DNA of 64,000 nt from an uncultured Allofournierella sp. (GTDB lineage: Bacteria; Bacillota; Clostridia; Oscillospirales; Ruminococcaceae): NCBI GenBank assembly GCA_944382705.1, contig CALWNE010000009.1, forward strand, positions 1 to 64,000, read 5' to 3'. Position numbers and translations under genes: made by a program. Shown piece by piece: positions 7,838-17,011 of the stretch (its first letter is position 1; each line of letters begins with the position of its first letter). A model generated the notes under the pieces. The model saw only the letters and a list, made by a program, of their open reading frames with translations, searched no databases and was not told the origin of the DNA.

Positions 7838-9046
7838 ATGGGTTTAGGTAAAAAGACCGTAGATGAATTGAATGTAAAGGGCCTGCGCGTGCTGGTTCGC
7901 TGCGACTTCAATGTGCCGATGAAGGACGGCGTTATCACCAACGACAACCGCATCGTGGCTGCCCTGCCCACCATCAAAAAGCTGATTGAGAACGGCGGCA
8001 AGGTAATTCTGTGCAGCCATCTGGGCAAGCCCAAGAACGGTCCCGAGGAGAAGTTCAGCCTGGCTCCCGTTGCAGTGCGCCTGAGCGAGCTGCTGGGCCA
8101 GCCCGTTGTGTTTGCCAACGACGACACCGTTGTGGGCGAGCAGGCCAAGGCTGCTGTTGCCGCCATGAAGGACGGCGATGTGGTTCTGCTGCAGAACACC
8201 CGTTTCCGTAAGGAAGAAACCAAGAACCTGCCTGAGTTCAGCCAGGAGCTGGCCAGCCTGGCCGACTGCTATGTGAACGATGCTTTCGGCTCCGCTCACC
8301 GTGCACACTGCTCCACCGCTGGCGTGACCGACTACATTAAGGATACCGCTGTTGGCTACCTGATGGAGAAGGAAATCCGCTACCTGGGCAACGCTGTGAA
8401 CGATCCCGTTCGTCCCTTCACCGCTATTCTGGGCGGCGCCAAGGTTGCCGACAAGCTGAATGTAATCAGCAACCTGCTGGACAAGGTAGATACCCTGATC
8501 ATCGGCGGCGGCATGGCTTACACCTTCCTGGCTGCCAAGGGCTACGAAGTGGGCACCAGCCTGGTGGACACCGAAAAGCTGGACTACTGCAAAGAGATGA
8601 TGGCCAAGGCCGAGAGCAAGGGCGTAAAGCTGCTGCTGCCTGTTGACACCGCTGTGGCTGCTTCCTTCCCCAACCCCATCGACGCTCCCATCGAGGTGCA
8701 GATGGTTGCTGCCGACGCTATGCCCGCCGGCCAGATGGGTCTGGACATCGGACCTGAGACCGAGAAGCTGTTTGCCGACGCTGTTATGGCCAGCAAGACC
8801 GTTGTGTGGAACGGCCCCATGGGTGTATTTGAGAACCCCGTTCTGGCCGCTGGCACCCTGGCTGTTGCCAAGGCTATGGCCGAGGCTGACGCTACCACCG
8901 TTATCGGCGGCGGCGACAGCGCAGCTGCCGTTATGCAGCTGGGCTTTGGCGACAAGATGACCCACATCTCCACCGGCGGCGGCGCCTCCCTGGAGTACCT
9001 GGAGGGCAAGGAGCTGCCCGGCATCGCCTGCATCCAGAACGCCTGA
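7838..9046 (+). CDS. pgk: Phosphoglycerate kinase
   Basis: A full-length (402 aa) phosphoglycerate kinase, the ATP-forming step of glycolysis that interconverts 1,3-bisphosphoglycerate and 3-phosphoglycerate. Family signatures include VLVRCDFNVPM near the N-terminus, SHLGKPK, the GGAKVADKL segment and the nucleotide-binding GGGDSAAAV near the C-terminus. GAGAGGAG precedes the ATG. Codon choice is strongly biased (CTG, GGC, AAG), as expected for a highly expressed gene. It heads a pgk-tpiA-gpmI operon; gapA is not in the window. Confidence 0.99.
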   Translation: MGLGKKTVDELNVKGLRVLVRCDFNVPMKDGVITNDNRIVAALPTIKKLIENGGKVILCSHLGKPKNGPEEKFSLAPVAVRLSELLGQPVVFANDDTVVGEQAKAAVAAMKDGDVVLLQNTRFRKEETKNLPEFSQELASLADCYVNDAFGSAHRAHCSTAGVTDYIKDTAVGYLMEKEIRYLGNAVNDPVRPFTAILGGAKVADKLNVISNLLDKVDTLIIGGGMAYTFLAAKGYEVGTSLVDTEKLDYCKEMMAKAESKGVKLLLPVDTAVAASFPNPIDAPIEVQMVAADAMPAGQMGLDIGPETEKLFADAVMASKTVVWNGPMGVFENPVLAAGTLAVAKAMAEADATTVIGGGDSAAAVMQLGFGDKMTHISTGGGASLEYLEGKELPGIACIQNA

Positions 9047-9067
9047 TTGATTTCCCAGTGCCTCAGC

Positions 9068-9107
9068 GCCCTGCCCCTCTGGGGGCGGGGCCGGCTGGGG
9101 CCTTTTT
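9068..9107 (+). terminator. Possible attenuator hairpin between pgk and tpiA
   Basis: GCCCTGCCCC pairs with GGGGGCGGGGC around a TCTG loop, and CCTTTTTGG follows about 12 nt later. The gap makes it a partial terminator or mRNA-stability element rather than a full stop for the operon. Confidence 0.4.
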
Positions 9108-9163
9108 GGCATTGTAATTCACCCTGGCATTCAACAAAATTCATCAAAGTGAGGGACCGAACC

Positions 9164-9931
9164 ATGGATAAAGCAAACCGCAAGACCATTATCGCCGGCA
9201 ACTGGAAGATGAACAAGACTGCTACCGAAGCGGTGGAACTGATTGACGCCTTGATTCCCGCCGTGAAGGACGCTGACTGTGAAGTTGTAATCTGCACTCC
9301 TTTCACCACCCTGGCCACCGCTGTGGAAAAAACCAGGGGCACCAACATTCATGTGGGTGCAGAGAATGTGCACTTTGAGGCCAACGGTGCCTACACCGGC
9401 GAAATCAGCGCTGCCATGCTGGTGGACCTGGGCGTAGAGTATGTAATCACCGGCCATTCCGAGCGCCGCCAGTACTTTGCCGAAACCGACGAAACTGTAA
9501 ACAAGCGCACCCTGGCCGCCCTGAACGCTGGCCTGAAAGTTCTGGTTTGCGTGGGCGAAAACCTGACCCAGCGGGAGCAGGGTGTTACCGAAGAACTGGT
9601 ACGCATGCAGACCAAGATTGCTCTGAACGGCGTAACTGCCCAGCAGATGGCCAATGTTGTGATTGCCTACGAGCCCGTTTGGGCCATTGGCACCGGCAAA
9701 ACTGCCACCAGCGAGCAGGCTCAGGAGGTTTGCGCTGCCATCCGCAAGGTGCTGGGTGAGCTGTACGGCCAGGAGCTGGCACGCACTGTTACCATCCAGT
9801 ACGGCGGCAGCATGAACGCTGAAAATGCCGAAGAACTGCTGAGCAAGCCCGATGTGGACGGCGGCCTGATTGGCGGCGCTTCCCTCAAGGCAGATGCTTT
9901 TGCCACCATCGTGGCTGCTGCCAGCAAGTAA
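9164..9931 (+). CDS. tpiA: Triosephosphate isomerase
   Basis: A 255-residue TIM-barrel enzyme interconverting dihydroxyacetone phosphate and glyceraldehyde 3-phosphate. AGNWKMNK at the N-terminus contains the catalytic lysine, ITGHSERR the electrophilic histidine, and YEPVWAIGTGKTA the catalytic glutamate and flexible loop 6. The frame is open upstream to 9047, but the family start and a GAGGGA ribosome site 8 nt away place the start at ATG 9164. It is 117 bp after pgk and 34 bp before gpmI. Confidence 0.99.
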   Translation: MDKANRKTIIAGNWKMNKTATEAVELIDALIPAVKDADCEVVICTPFTTLATAVEKTRGTNIHVGAENVHFEANGAYTGEISAAMLVDLGVEYVITGHSERRQYFAETDETVNKRTLAALNAGLKVLVCVGENLTQREQGVTEELVRMQTKIALNGVTAQQMANVVIAYEPVWAIGTGKTATSEQAQEVCAAIRKVLGELYGQELARTVTIQYGGSMNAENAEELLSKPDVDGGLIGGASLKADAFATIVAAASK

Positions 9932-9965
9932 TTGCTTTTTTTGATTCACCAAGGAGAACTGTTTT

Positions 9966-11486
9966 ATGTCTAAAAAACCTTTGATGCTTTGCATTCTGGA
10001 CGGCTTCGGCTGGGTGCCCGACCATGTGAAGGGCAACGCCATTCTGGCTGCCAACACCCCCAACCTGGACCGTCTGTTTGCCACCTACCCCCACACCACC
10101 ATCGGTGCTTCCGGCATGGATGTGGGCCTGCCTGAGGGCCAGATGGGCAACAGCGAGGTTGGCCACACCAACATTGGCGCCGGCCGCATTGTGTACCAGG
10201 AGCTGACCCGCATCACCAAGGCCATCCAGGATGGCACCATCCGCAGCAACGAGGCCATTGTGGGCGCCATGAAAGCCGCTGCCGAAAACGGCAAGGCTCT
10301 GCATCTGGTGGGCCTGCTGTCCTCCGGCGGTGTGCACAGCCACATTCAGCACCTGTTCGGTCTGCTGGACCTGGCCAAGGACCTGGGTGTGAGCGAGCTG
10401 TATGTTCACGCCATCATGGACGGCCGTGATGTGGCCCCCGGTTCCGGCAAGAGCTTCATCGAAGAACTGCAGGCCAAGCTGGACAGCCTGGGCCTGGGCA
10501 AGATTGCCTCGGTGGCTGGCCGTTACTACGCCATGGACCGTGACAACCGCTGGGACCGTGTGGAAAAGGCCTATGCTGCCTTTGTGGACGGCGAGGGCGA
10601 CCATGGCTCCGCTGTGGAAGTGATGGAAAAGAGCTACGCCAACGGCGTAACTGACGAGTTCGTTGTGCCTGCTGTTACCTGCGAGGGTGGCCGCATCAGC
10701 GAGGGCGACAGTGTGATTTTCTTCAACTTCCGCCCCGACCGTGCCCGTGAAATCACCCGTACCCTGGTGGACCCTGCTTTCGACGGCTTTGAGCGCAAGA
10801 AGGGCCTGTTCCCCCTGCACTATGTCTGCCTGACCCAGTACGATGCCACCATGCCCAATGTGGAAGTGGCCTTCAAGCCCCAGGTGCTCACCAATGTAAT
10901 GGGCGAATACCTGGCCAAGTGCGGCAAAACCCAGCTGCGCATTGCCGAAACCGAGAAGTACGCCCATGTGACCTTCTTCTTCAACGGCGGTGTGGAAGCT
11001 GCCTTTGAGGGCGAGGACCGTGCCCTGATTGCCAGCCCCAAGGTTGCTACCTACGACCTGCAGCCCGAGATGAGCGCCTTTGAGGTTGCCGACGAGTGTG
11101 TAAAGCGCATTGAGAGCGGCAAGTACGATGTAATCATTCTGAACTTTGCCAACTGCGACATGGTAGGCCACACCGGCATTTTTGATGCCGCCGTCAAGGC
11201 TGTGGAAGCTGTGGACACCTGCGTAGGCAAGGTTGTGGACGCTGTGCTGGCTGCCCAGGGTCAGGTGCTGCTCACCGCCGACCATGGCAACGCCGACCAG
11301 ATGTACGAAGCCGACGGTTCTCCCTTCACCGCTCACACCACCAACCCCGTGCCCTTCCTGGTGGCCGGTGCCGGTGATGTAGCCCTGCGTGAGGGCGGCG
11401 TTCTGGCTGACATTGCCCCCACCATGCTCCAGCTGCTGGGCCTGCCCCAGCCCGAGGAGATGACCGGCAAGAGCATTCTGCTGTAA
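9966..11486 (+). CDS. gpmI: 2,3-bisphosphoglycerate-independent phosphoglycerate mutase
   Basis: A 506-residue metal-dependent mutase of the alkaline phosphatase superfamily that interconverts 3- and 2-phosphoglycerate. LCILDGFG carries the first metal-binding Asp, MGNSEVGHTNIGAGR the phosphorylated serine, IMDGRDVAPGSG the substrate-binding segment, and TADHGNADQM late metal ligands. AAGGAG precedes the ATG. It is the last gene of the triose-phosphate operon and is followed by a strong terminator. Enolase is not in the window. Confidence 0.99.
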   Translation: MSKKPLMLCILDGFGWVPDHVKGNAILAANTPNLDRLFATYPHTTIGASGMDVGLPEGQMGNSEVGHTNIGAGRIVYQELTRITKAIQDGTIRSNEAIVGAMKAAAENGKALHLVGLLSSGGVHSHIQHLFGLLDLAKDLGVSELYVHAIMDGRDVAPGSGKSFIEELQAKLDSLGLGKIASVAGRYYAMDRDNRWDRVEKAYAAFVDGEGDHGSAVEVMEKSYANGVTDEFVVPAVTCEGGRISEGDSVIFFNFRPDRAREITRTLVDPAFDGFERKKGLFPLHYVCLTQYDATMPNVEVAFKPQVLTNVMGEYLAKCGKTQLRIAETEKYAHVTFFFNGGVEAAFEGEDRALIASPKVATYDLQPEMSAFEVADECVKRIESGKYDVIILNFANCDMVGHTGIFDAAVKAVEAVDTCVGKVVDAVLAAQGQVLLTADHGNADQMYEADGSPFTAHTTNPVPFLVAGAGDVALREGGVLADIAPTMLQLLGLPQPEEMTGKSILL

Positions 11487-11593
11487 GTCATTTTTGTACA
11501 GGAAGCAGCGGTGTTTGTTTTTCATCACCCAACCAGGCAACCGGCCGGGGCCTTGGCCCTGCCGCCATTTTTCTGGATTGCTGCTTTCCCGCT

Positions 11594-11632
11594 AAAAAAA
11601 TCGCCTTCCCCGTATGGGGAGGGCGATTTTTT
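11594..11632 (+). terminator. Terminator of the pgk-tpiA-gpmI operon
   Basis: An A-rich/T-rich hairpin with AATCGCC and TCCCC arms around GTAT ends in TTTTTT, so it could work in both directions. Confidence 0.88.
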
Positions 11633-11661
11633 ATATGGAAATAGCTTCCTCCGAATTTTGC

Positions 11662-11690
11662 TTGAAGCAAGCACCAATCCGTGGTATATT
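11662..11690 (+). promoter_or_regulatory. Promoter for the M23 hydrolase gene
   Basis: TTGAAG (11662-11667), a 17-bp spacer and TATATT (11685-11690), with a TGG extended -10. Confidence 0.75.
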
Positions 11691-11759
11691 GGAAATAGAT
11701 TGCAATGAGCTGGCCTTCTCTGCCGCTCATAGTCAGCCCCCCTTGAGAGGAGTCGCCCT

Positions 11760-13142
11760 ATGTCTTTTTTTGTAAAACGAATTACCGCTGCGCTGCTGGC
11801 ACTCTGCCTGCTGGCCAGTTTTACGGCACTTGCTGCAAATACTACCATTACCCAAGAGGATTTGGACAAGCTGCAAAACAAGGTGGACAGCGCCCAGCAG
11901 GATATGGAGCAGAGCAAGAATACTCTAAACCAGAACCAGCAGGACAAGGATGCTACCGAGCAAAAATCCCAGCAGCTTCTGGAACAAATCAACAATTTAT
12001 CCAACCAGCAGACCGAGCTGGGCAACCAGCTGGTGGATACCCAAAGCCAGATGAACCAGAAGCAGCAGGAGTATGACACCCATCTGGAGGAATACAAGGA
12101 ACAGCTCCGGGCCCTGCAAATGATGCACGACTCTGGCAGTGTGGCCCTGATTGCCAATGTAAAAAGTTTTTACGACCTGCTCACCTTCCCCTCTATCTTG
12201 CAGCGAATCAGCAGCCATTCGGTGGACATTCTGACCCAGCTGGAGCAGGAGCATGAGGAATTAAACAGTCTGGCCAGCGAACTGGACACCAAGAAAAACG
12301 AGGTTACCCAAAACCAGCAGGAGCTGGAGGAAAGCCGCCAGAACTACCAGGAACACCTGAAGAATTTGAACCAGGAAATTTCCGATGGCGAAGCGGAATA
12401 CGAGCAGCTGAAAGCGGAGTACGAGCGCCGCAAGGAGGAGCTGGAGCAGGCCGATGCCCTTTATGAGGAGCAGATCCGGAAGGCACTGGAGGAAGCCGCC
12501 AAGGCTACCCCTACCCCTGCACCTACGCCAGAGCCTACGCCTACCCCCACGCCGGAACCCACCCCCAGCCCCACTCCGGTAGCTACTCCCACCCCGGAAC
12601 CCTCTGTCTCTGAAGGCGAGTCGGACAGCAGCTCTGACCAGGAGCCAGGCGTTACCCCCAGCCCCACCCCGGTGGCTACCCCCACACCTACCCCGGCTCC
12701 CACCGCCAGCCCCACCCCTACGCCCCAGCCTTCCAAGGCTCCGGACCAGGGCGTTTCCATGGTTTGGCCTCTGCCCGGCTACTCCCGTCTTTCCAGCTAT
12801 TTTGGCGAAATCCGGGATTTTGACACAAAACCCCACTATGCCATTGATATTCCCGCCCCCGCCAAGACCCCCATCCGTGCGGCAGAAAGCGGCACGGTGC
12901 TGCTGGCCGGTTACAGCAGCAGCTACGGCTACTGGGCTCTTATCAACCACCGGGACGGCCTGGCCACCGTATACGCCCACATGAGTGCAGGCACTCTGGC
13001 CATCAGTGCCGGTCAAACCGTTACCAAGGGTCAGTATATTGGCGGTGTTGGCAGTACCGGCTTTTCCACCGGCAACCATCTGCACTTTGAGGTGCGTCTC
13101 AACGGCACCAAGGTAGACCCCCTGAATTATGTATCTCCCTAA
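11760..13142 (+). CDS. Secreted coiled-coil M23 peptidase (murein hydrolase or hydrolase activator)
   Basis: A 460-residue exported cell-wall protein. A signal peptide (cleavage probably after residue 25, ALA-A) is followed by a long Gln/Glu-rich coiled coil (about 33-240), a Pro/Thr linker of TPxP repeats (about 243-338) and a C-terminal M23 domain. The metal-site residues are intact: His359 and Asp363 in HYAID, His407 in YAHM, and His440/His442 in HLHFE. The coiled coil resembles the EnvC/PcsB-type region that docks on FtsEX, but no ftsEX is nearby. Because all zinc ligands are present it could be an active endopeptidase rather than only an activator. GAGAGGAG precedes the ATG, and the gene has its own promoter and terminator. 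Confidence 0.92.
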   Translation: MSFFVKRITAALLALCLLASFTALAANTTITQEDLDKLQNKVDSAQQDMEQSKNTLNQNQQDKDATEQKSQQLLEQINNLSNQQTELGNQLVDTQSQMNQKQQEYDTHLEEYKEQLRALQMMHDSGSVALIANVKSFYDLLTFPSILQRISSHSVDILTQLEQEHEELNSLASELDTKKNEVTQNQQELEESRQNYQEHLKNLNQEISDGEAEYEQLKAEYERRKEELEQADALYEEQIRKALEEAAKATPTPAPTPEPTPTPTPEPTPSPTPVATPTPEPSVSEGESDSSSDQEPGVTPSPTPVATPTPTPAPTASPTPTPQPSKAPDQGVSMVWPLPGYSRLSSYFGEIRDFDTKPHYAIDIPAPAKTPIRAAESGTVLLAGYSSSYGYWALINHRDGLATVYAHMSAGTLAISAGQTVTKGQYIGGVGSTGFSTGNHLHFEVRLNGTKVDPLNYVSP

Positions 13143-13191
13143 CCTGTTTTCAGCCTTCTGCCCTTGCAAATAACTGGCAGTGCAAACAGGC

Positions 13192-13235
13192 AAACCGCCC
13201 TTCTGGACAACCCGTCCAGGAGGGCGGTTTTTGTT
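13192..13235 (+). terminator. Terminator after the M23 gene
   Basis: AAACCGCCCT/AGGGCGGTTT outer arms with an inner CTGGAC/GTCCAG stem, then TTTTTG. Confidence 0.88.
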
Positions 13236-13255
13236 GGAACGGGATTTTATGGCAA

Positions 13256-13305
13256 CAAAGGCCCGGTTTTGCGCAAAAAATGCGCAAATCCGGGCCTTTT
13301 TCTTT
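13256..13305. terminator. Second hairpin terminator, probably bidirectional
   Basis: AAGGCCCGG pairs with CCGGGCCTT and the inner TTTGCGCA with TGCGCAAA; TTTTTCTTTT follows on the + strand. On the minus strand it would stop the convergent flavin-binding gene. Confidence 0.75.
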
Positions 13306-13402
13306 TGCTGTAAAAAACGGTCTGGCCGCGGGGCATTTTTACCTTACAGCCAGACCAGATATTCTTTTGTTGAATAGGAGCCACTATACTGAGGCAGCCC
13401 TC

Positions 13403-13804
13403 TTAAAAATGAGCCAGTACCTTGCCCTCATCCTGCCGGTCAAACAGCACTGCACTGATATGGTCCAGGTACACCAAAGCCAGATGCTTGCCTGTATCTT
13501 CCGGGTAGGCGTCCTTCAAATCCGGCATGGCCATGTAAGCCGCCTCATAAGTCTCCGGGTTGCGGTCAAAGTTTACCGTGCCCTGAATGCGCAGCATACG
13601 GGTATCGTCCAGTGCAACGCACAGCTCCAGGTTGGTGTTATCCAGCAGCTGTTTATAAGCTTCCTTATCCTTGCACAGGGCCAGGTAGAGCAGACCTTTA
13701 TATATCATGTAATGGTTGACCGGGCGCACACGAGGATAGTAGCCTTCCACAGTGGCCAGGTACATCACAGGACGGTCCTTCAACAATTCCATCAATTCTT
13801 CCAT
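13403..13804 (-). CDS. Pyridoxamine 5'-phosphate oxidase-like FMN-binding protein
   Basis: A 133-residue protein of the PNPOx-like split beta-barrel superfamily, which binds FMN or related cofactors. Visible features are MEELMELLKDRPVMYLATV, then RVRPVNHYMIYKGLLYLAL and LDDTRMLRIQGTVNFD. The frame extends to an in-frame GTG at 13819, but that codon overlaps the GAGGGG ribosome site, so the ATG at 13804 is the start. The gene stands alone between dapF and the M23 gene. Members include general stress proteins and flavin reductases; the substrate cannot be read from the sequence. Confidence 0.85.
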   Translation of the reverse strand: MEELMELLKDRPVMYLATVEGYYPRVRPVNHYMIYKGLLYLALCKDKEAYKQLLDNTNLELCVALDDTRMLRIQGTVNFDRNPETYEAAYMAMPDLKDAYPEDTGKHLALVYLDHISAVLFDRQDEGKVLAHF

Positions 13805-13959
13805 GGTCTTTCCCCTCACTTTACCGTCGGCCCTCTTTGGTTGTACGCAAAGGACCCCCGGCTTAGGGTTTTACCAGAAGCCGGGCGGCTTTTTTCCTAT
13901 TATAGCACCGAACTTTTCCGGCGCAAGTGCCTGGGCTTAATTTGTTTATTTTTTGTGCA

Positions 13960-14793
13960 TTACACCGTAATGCTGCCTTCAAATACCGTTTGGGCTGGGC
14001 CGGTCATCCAAACCCGGCCACTCTGCTCCACCCGGATGGTCAGGCTGCCGCCCAGCAAATCAACACGGATGTCCCGGTCTGCCTGGCAGATGCCCTGCAT
14101 GACTGCTGCCACACCCACTGCACAGGCGCCGGTGCCGCAGGCCAGCGTTTCACCGCTGCCCCGCTCCCACACTCGCATGGCCAGGTGATGGTCTGCCACC
14201 TGGCGCACAAACTCGGTGTTCACCCGCTGGGGGAAGGCAGGGTGCGATTCAAAACAGGGGCCGATTTTTTCCAGCTCCAGCTGTGCCAGGTCCTGGTCCA
14301 CAAAGGTCACGCAATGGGGGTTGCCCATGGAAACACAGCTCACGGTCCAGGCAGTGCCCTCCACCATCAGCGCAGCACCCAGTACCGGCTCTGTACCAAA
14401 ACCCTCCACGGGAATCTGGCAGGGGTCCAGCACTGCCAGGCCCATATCCACCTGCCACAGCCCTTCGCCCTGGCGGCGCAGCACCTTGATGCCGCCCGCA
14501 GCTTCCACCCGGATTTCCTCCCCGGCCAACCCCCGCTCATACAGCCACTGGGCCACACAGCGCACGCCGTTGCCGCACATACCGCCCTCGCTGCCATCGC
14601 TGTTGAACATACGCATATAGGCATCTGCCTGCTGGCTTTTGCAGATGCAAATCAGCCCATCTGCACCTATGCCAAAATGCCGGTCGCTGAGCTGGATGGC
14701 CAGCTGCTGAGGCTGCTCCACCATGGTTTGCAAACAGTCCAGATAAATATAATCGTTGCCGCAGCCCTGCATTTTTGTAAATTCCAACCGCAT
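13960..14793 (-). CDS. dapF: Diaminopimelate epimerase
   Basis: A 277-residue PLP-independent epimerase converting LL- to meso-diaminopimelate for lysine and peptidoglycan synthesis. Both catalytic cysteine motifs are present: GGMCGNGVRC in the N-terminal half and LACGTGACA in the C-terminal half, and the protein begins MRLEFTKMQGCGNDY. The frame is open for 42 codons upstream, but ATG 14793 gives the family N-terminus and has AAGGTGG 9 nt before it. It is a single gene, not in a lysine operon. Its presence implies a DAP-type cell wall. Confidence 0.97.
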   Translation of the reverse strand: MRLEFTKMQGCGNDYIYLDCLQTMVEQPQQLAIQLSDRHFGIGADGLICICKSQQADAYMRMFNSDGSEGGMCGNGVRCVAQWLYERGLAGEEIRVEAAGGIKVLRRQGEGLWQVDMGLAVLDPCQIPVEGFGTEPVLGAALMVEGTAWTVSCVSMGNPHCVTFVDQDLAQLELEKIGPCFESHPAFPQRVNTEFVRQVADHHLAMRVWERGSGETLACGTGACAVGVAAVMQGICQADRDIRVDLLGGSLTIRVEQSGRVWMTGPAQTVFEGSITV

Positions 14794-14880
14794 TGCCTTG
14801 TACCACCTTTCAAAAACCGCAGACTCCGGGGCCTGCATGGTGCTTTCTTGCCCACTTTGGGTGGGTGTATCTTGTTTTCT

Positions 14881-14889
14881 ATCATAGCA
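14881..14889 (-). promoter_or_regulatory. Extended -10 promoter for dapF
   Basis: TGCTATGAT on the minus strand, about 88 bp upstream of the dapF start; the -35 is weak. Confidence 0.5.
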
Positions 14890-14966
14890 TATGCCCCCAT
14901 AAAAAGAAACAGCCTCCACCGGGACAAAATCCCGCTTACAGGCACAAAATTTCCCCTTTTAAACAC

Positions 14967-14995
14967 TTGACAAGGTGTAGCGGATACGATATAAA
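14967..14995 (+). promoter_or_regulatory. Consensus promoter for acpP
   Basis: A perfect TTGACA (14967-14972), a 17-bp spacer and TATAAA (14990-14995). Confidence 0.85.
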
Positions 14996-15055
14996 ATGTA
15001 TAGTAATTCAATGCGCCCCCCCATGGGCTGGGCCAATATAAGGAGAGTTTAAAGT

Positions 15056-15286
15056 ATGGATACTTTCGAGCGCGTCCGTGAACTGCTGGCGGAGCAGCTG
15101 GATATCGATGAAGAAAAAATCACCATGGACAGCGACATTCTGGAGGACTTTGAAGCCGACAGCCTGGATGTGGTGGATATGGTAATGACTCTGGAAGACG
15201 AGTTCGGCGTAGAAATTCCCGATGAGGACATCGAGAACTTCCACACCGTGGGTGATGTTGTGCGTTTTATCGACGACAATCTGTAA
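15056..15286 (+). CDS. acpP: Acyl carrier protein
   Basis: A 76-residue acidic acyl carrier protein. The phosphopantetheine attachment motif is ADSLD with Ser36, and the rest follows the four-helix ACP pattern (LAEQLDIDEEKI, VMTLEDEFGVEIPDE). AAGGAG precedes the ATG, and the gene has a consensus promoter and its own terminator. No fatty-acid synthesis genes are adjacent in the window, so it is a single-gene unit here. It is close to the canonical fatty-acid ACP in length and sequence. Confidence 0.97.
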   Translation: MDTFERVRELLAEQLDIDEEKITMDSDILEDFEADSLDVVDMVMTLEDEFGVEIPDEDIENFHTVGDVVRFIDDNL

Positions 15287-15307
15287 TTGCCAACAAGCAT
15301 GATTGCT

Positions 15308-15367
15308 GCCTCCCCGGCCAAGGCTGGGCCTTTTGGCCCGGCCGAAAACGCGGGAGGCTTATTTTTC
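15308..15367 (+). terminator. Terminator after acpP
   Basis: A nested hairpin: outer GCCTCCC/GGGAGGC, inner GGGCC TTTT GGCCC, then TTATTTTT. Confidence 0.82.
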
Positions 15368-15377
15368 ATTCAGGCCC

Positions 15378-15407
15378 TTGCGGTCTGTGCCCAGCAATCC
15401 TTATAAA
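15378..15407 (+). promoter_or_regulatory. Promoter for proS
   Basis: TTGCGG (15378-15383), 18 bp, TATAAA (15402-15407). The start of transcription would be only a few bases before the ribosome site, leaving no room for a T-box leader. Confidence 0.55.
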
Positions 15408-15424
15408 GAGGAAGGAAGTAAGCA

Positions 15425-16864
15425 ATGAGCGAACAGAAAAAAAAGCTGGTGGAGGCCATTACCCCCATCAATGAGGATTTTGCCCAGTGGTATACCGATG
15501 TGTGCCTGAAGGCTGAACTGGTGGACTACTCCACCGTAAAGGGCTGCATGATTCTGCGCCCCTACGGCTACGCCATCTGGGAAAACATCACCCGGATTCT
15601 GGACGGTATGTTCAAGGCAACCGGCCACGAAAATGTGGCCATGCCCATGTTCATTCCCGAAAGCCTGCTGCAAAAGGAAAAAGACCATGTGGAAGGCTTT
15701 GCCCCTGAGGTAGCCTGGGTTACCTACGGCGGCTCCGAAAAGCTGGAGGAGCGTATGTGCGTGCGCCCCACCAGTGAGACCCTGTTCTGCGACCACTTCG
15801 CCCATGTGCTGCACTCCTGGCGTGATCTGCCCATGAAGTACAACCAGTGGTGCAGTGTGGTACGGTGGGAAAAAACCACCCGTCCCTTCCTGCGCAGCCG
15901 TGAATTCTGGTGGCAGGAGGGTCATACCATCCACGAGACCGCTCAGGAAGCCATTGAGGAAACCGAGCAGCAGCTGAACACCTACGCTGATTTCTGCGAA
16001 AATCACCTGATGATTCCTGTGGTAAAGGGCAAAAAGACCGATAAGGAGAAGTTTGCCGGTGCAGAAGCCACCTACACCATCGAGGCCATGATGCACGACG
16101 GCAAGGCTTTGCAGAGCGGCACCAGCCATTACTTTGGCGACGGCTTCTCCCGTGCTTTCAATGTGCAGTTTGCCGGCCGTGACAATACCCTTCAGTACCC
16201 CCACCAGACCAGCTGGGGTGTTTCCACCCGTCTGGTAGGCGCCATCATCATGACCCATGGCGACGACGAGGGCCTGATTCTGCCCCCGGCCATTGCACCT
16301 TACCAGGTTGTGATTGTGCCCATTGCTGCCCACAAGCCCGGTGTAAACGAGAAGGCCGCCGAGCTGGCCCAGCGTTTGAGCGGCTTTGTGCGCACCAAGC
16401 TGGACAACAGCGATAACTCCCCCGGCTGGAAGTTCAGCCAGTGGGAGATGAAGGGCGTGCCCCTGCGCCTGGAAATCGGCCCCAAGGACATGGAAAAGAA
16501 CCAGTGTGTGCTGGTGCGCCGTGACACCCGCGAAAAATACTTTGTATCCCTGGATGACCTGGAAACCGAAATCCCCCGTTTGCTGAACGAGCTGGCCCAG
16601 AACCTGTACCAGCGTGCCCTCACCAACCGGGAAAATCGCACCTGGTCTGCCACCACCATGGAAGAGGTCAAGCAGCTGGCCGAGGCTGGCAACGGCTATG
16701 TGAAAACCATGTGGTGCGGCAGCCTGGAATGCGAAGAAAAAATGAAGGAAGAAGCTGGCCTGTCCAGCCGCTGCATGCCCTTCCAGCAGGAAACCCTCAG
16801 CGATGTGTGCCCCTGCTGCGGCAAACCCGCCAACCTGATGGTTTACTGGGGCAAGGCTTATTGA
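15425..16864 (+). CDS. proS: Prolyl-tRNA synthetase, short (type 3, archaeal/eukaryotic-like) form
   Basis: A 479-residue class II aminoacyl-tRNA synthetase that charges tRNA-Pro. It lacks the bacterial editing insertion (bacterial-type ProRS is about 570 aa) and follows the type 3 layout: catalytic core with RPTSETLF and a motif 2 containing FLRSREFWWQEGHT, then an anticodon-binding domain from about residue 285, and a C-terminal domain with CGSLECEEKM and CPCCGKPA cysteines resembling the zinc-binding extension. GAGGAAGGAAG precedes the ATG. A strong terminator follows. Confidence 0.97.
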   Translation: MSEQKKKLVEAITPINEDFAQWYTDVCLKAELVDYSTVKGCMILRPYGYAIWENITRILDGMFKATGHENVAMPMFIPESLLQKEKDHVEGFAPEVAWVTYGGSEKLEERMCVRPTSETLFCDHFAHVLHSWRDLPMKYNQWCSVVRWEKTTRPFLRSREFWWQEGHTIHETAQEAIEETEQQLNTYADFCENHLMIPVVKGKKTDKEKFAGAEATYTIEAMMHDGKALQSGTSHYFGDGFSRAFNVQFAGRDNTLQYPHQTSWGVSTRLVGAIIMTHGDDEGLILPPAIAPYQVVIVPIAAHKPGVNEKAAELAQRLSGFVRTKLDNSDNSPGWKFSQWEMKGVPLRLEIGPKDMEKNQCVLVRRDTREKYFVSLDDLETEIPRLLNELAQNLYQRALTNRENRTWSATTMEEVKQLAEAGNGYVKTMWCGSLECEEKMKEEAGLSSRCMPFQQETLSDVCPCCGKPANLMVYWGKAY

Positions 16865-16884
16865 TTTGGGCCTGCGTCCCTTTT

Positions 16885-16913
16885 CCCCGTGCCAATGGCA
16901 CGGGGATTTTTTG
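16885..16913 (+). terminator. Terminator after proS
   Basis: CCCCGTGCC AAT GGCACGGGG followed by ATTTTTTG. Confidence 0.9.
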
Positions 16914-16982
16914 TTGTTTGGCCAAACTGAGCCGCTGGTAAGTCTACTAATTTGGTATATTAACTGGATTTTCTATCTTCGC

Positions 16983-17011
16983 TGGACAAAGCCCCCCTCA
17001 TGTGCTACACT
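16983..17011 (+). promoter_or_regulatory. Promoter for brnQ
   Basis: TGGACA (16983-16988), a 17-bp spacer and TACACT (17006-17011) with a TG extended element. Confidence 0.65.

Noticed and set aside
12500..12740. Tandem repeat or CRISPR in the Pro/Thr-coding stretch
   Set aside because: The repetitive bases encode a TPxP linker in frame within the M23 protein; there are no regular spacers.
15287..15424. T-box leader before proS (and before argS)
   Set aside because: The gaps are too short, and there is no T-box TGGNACCGCG-like sequence; proS has a promoter just before its ribosome site.
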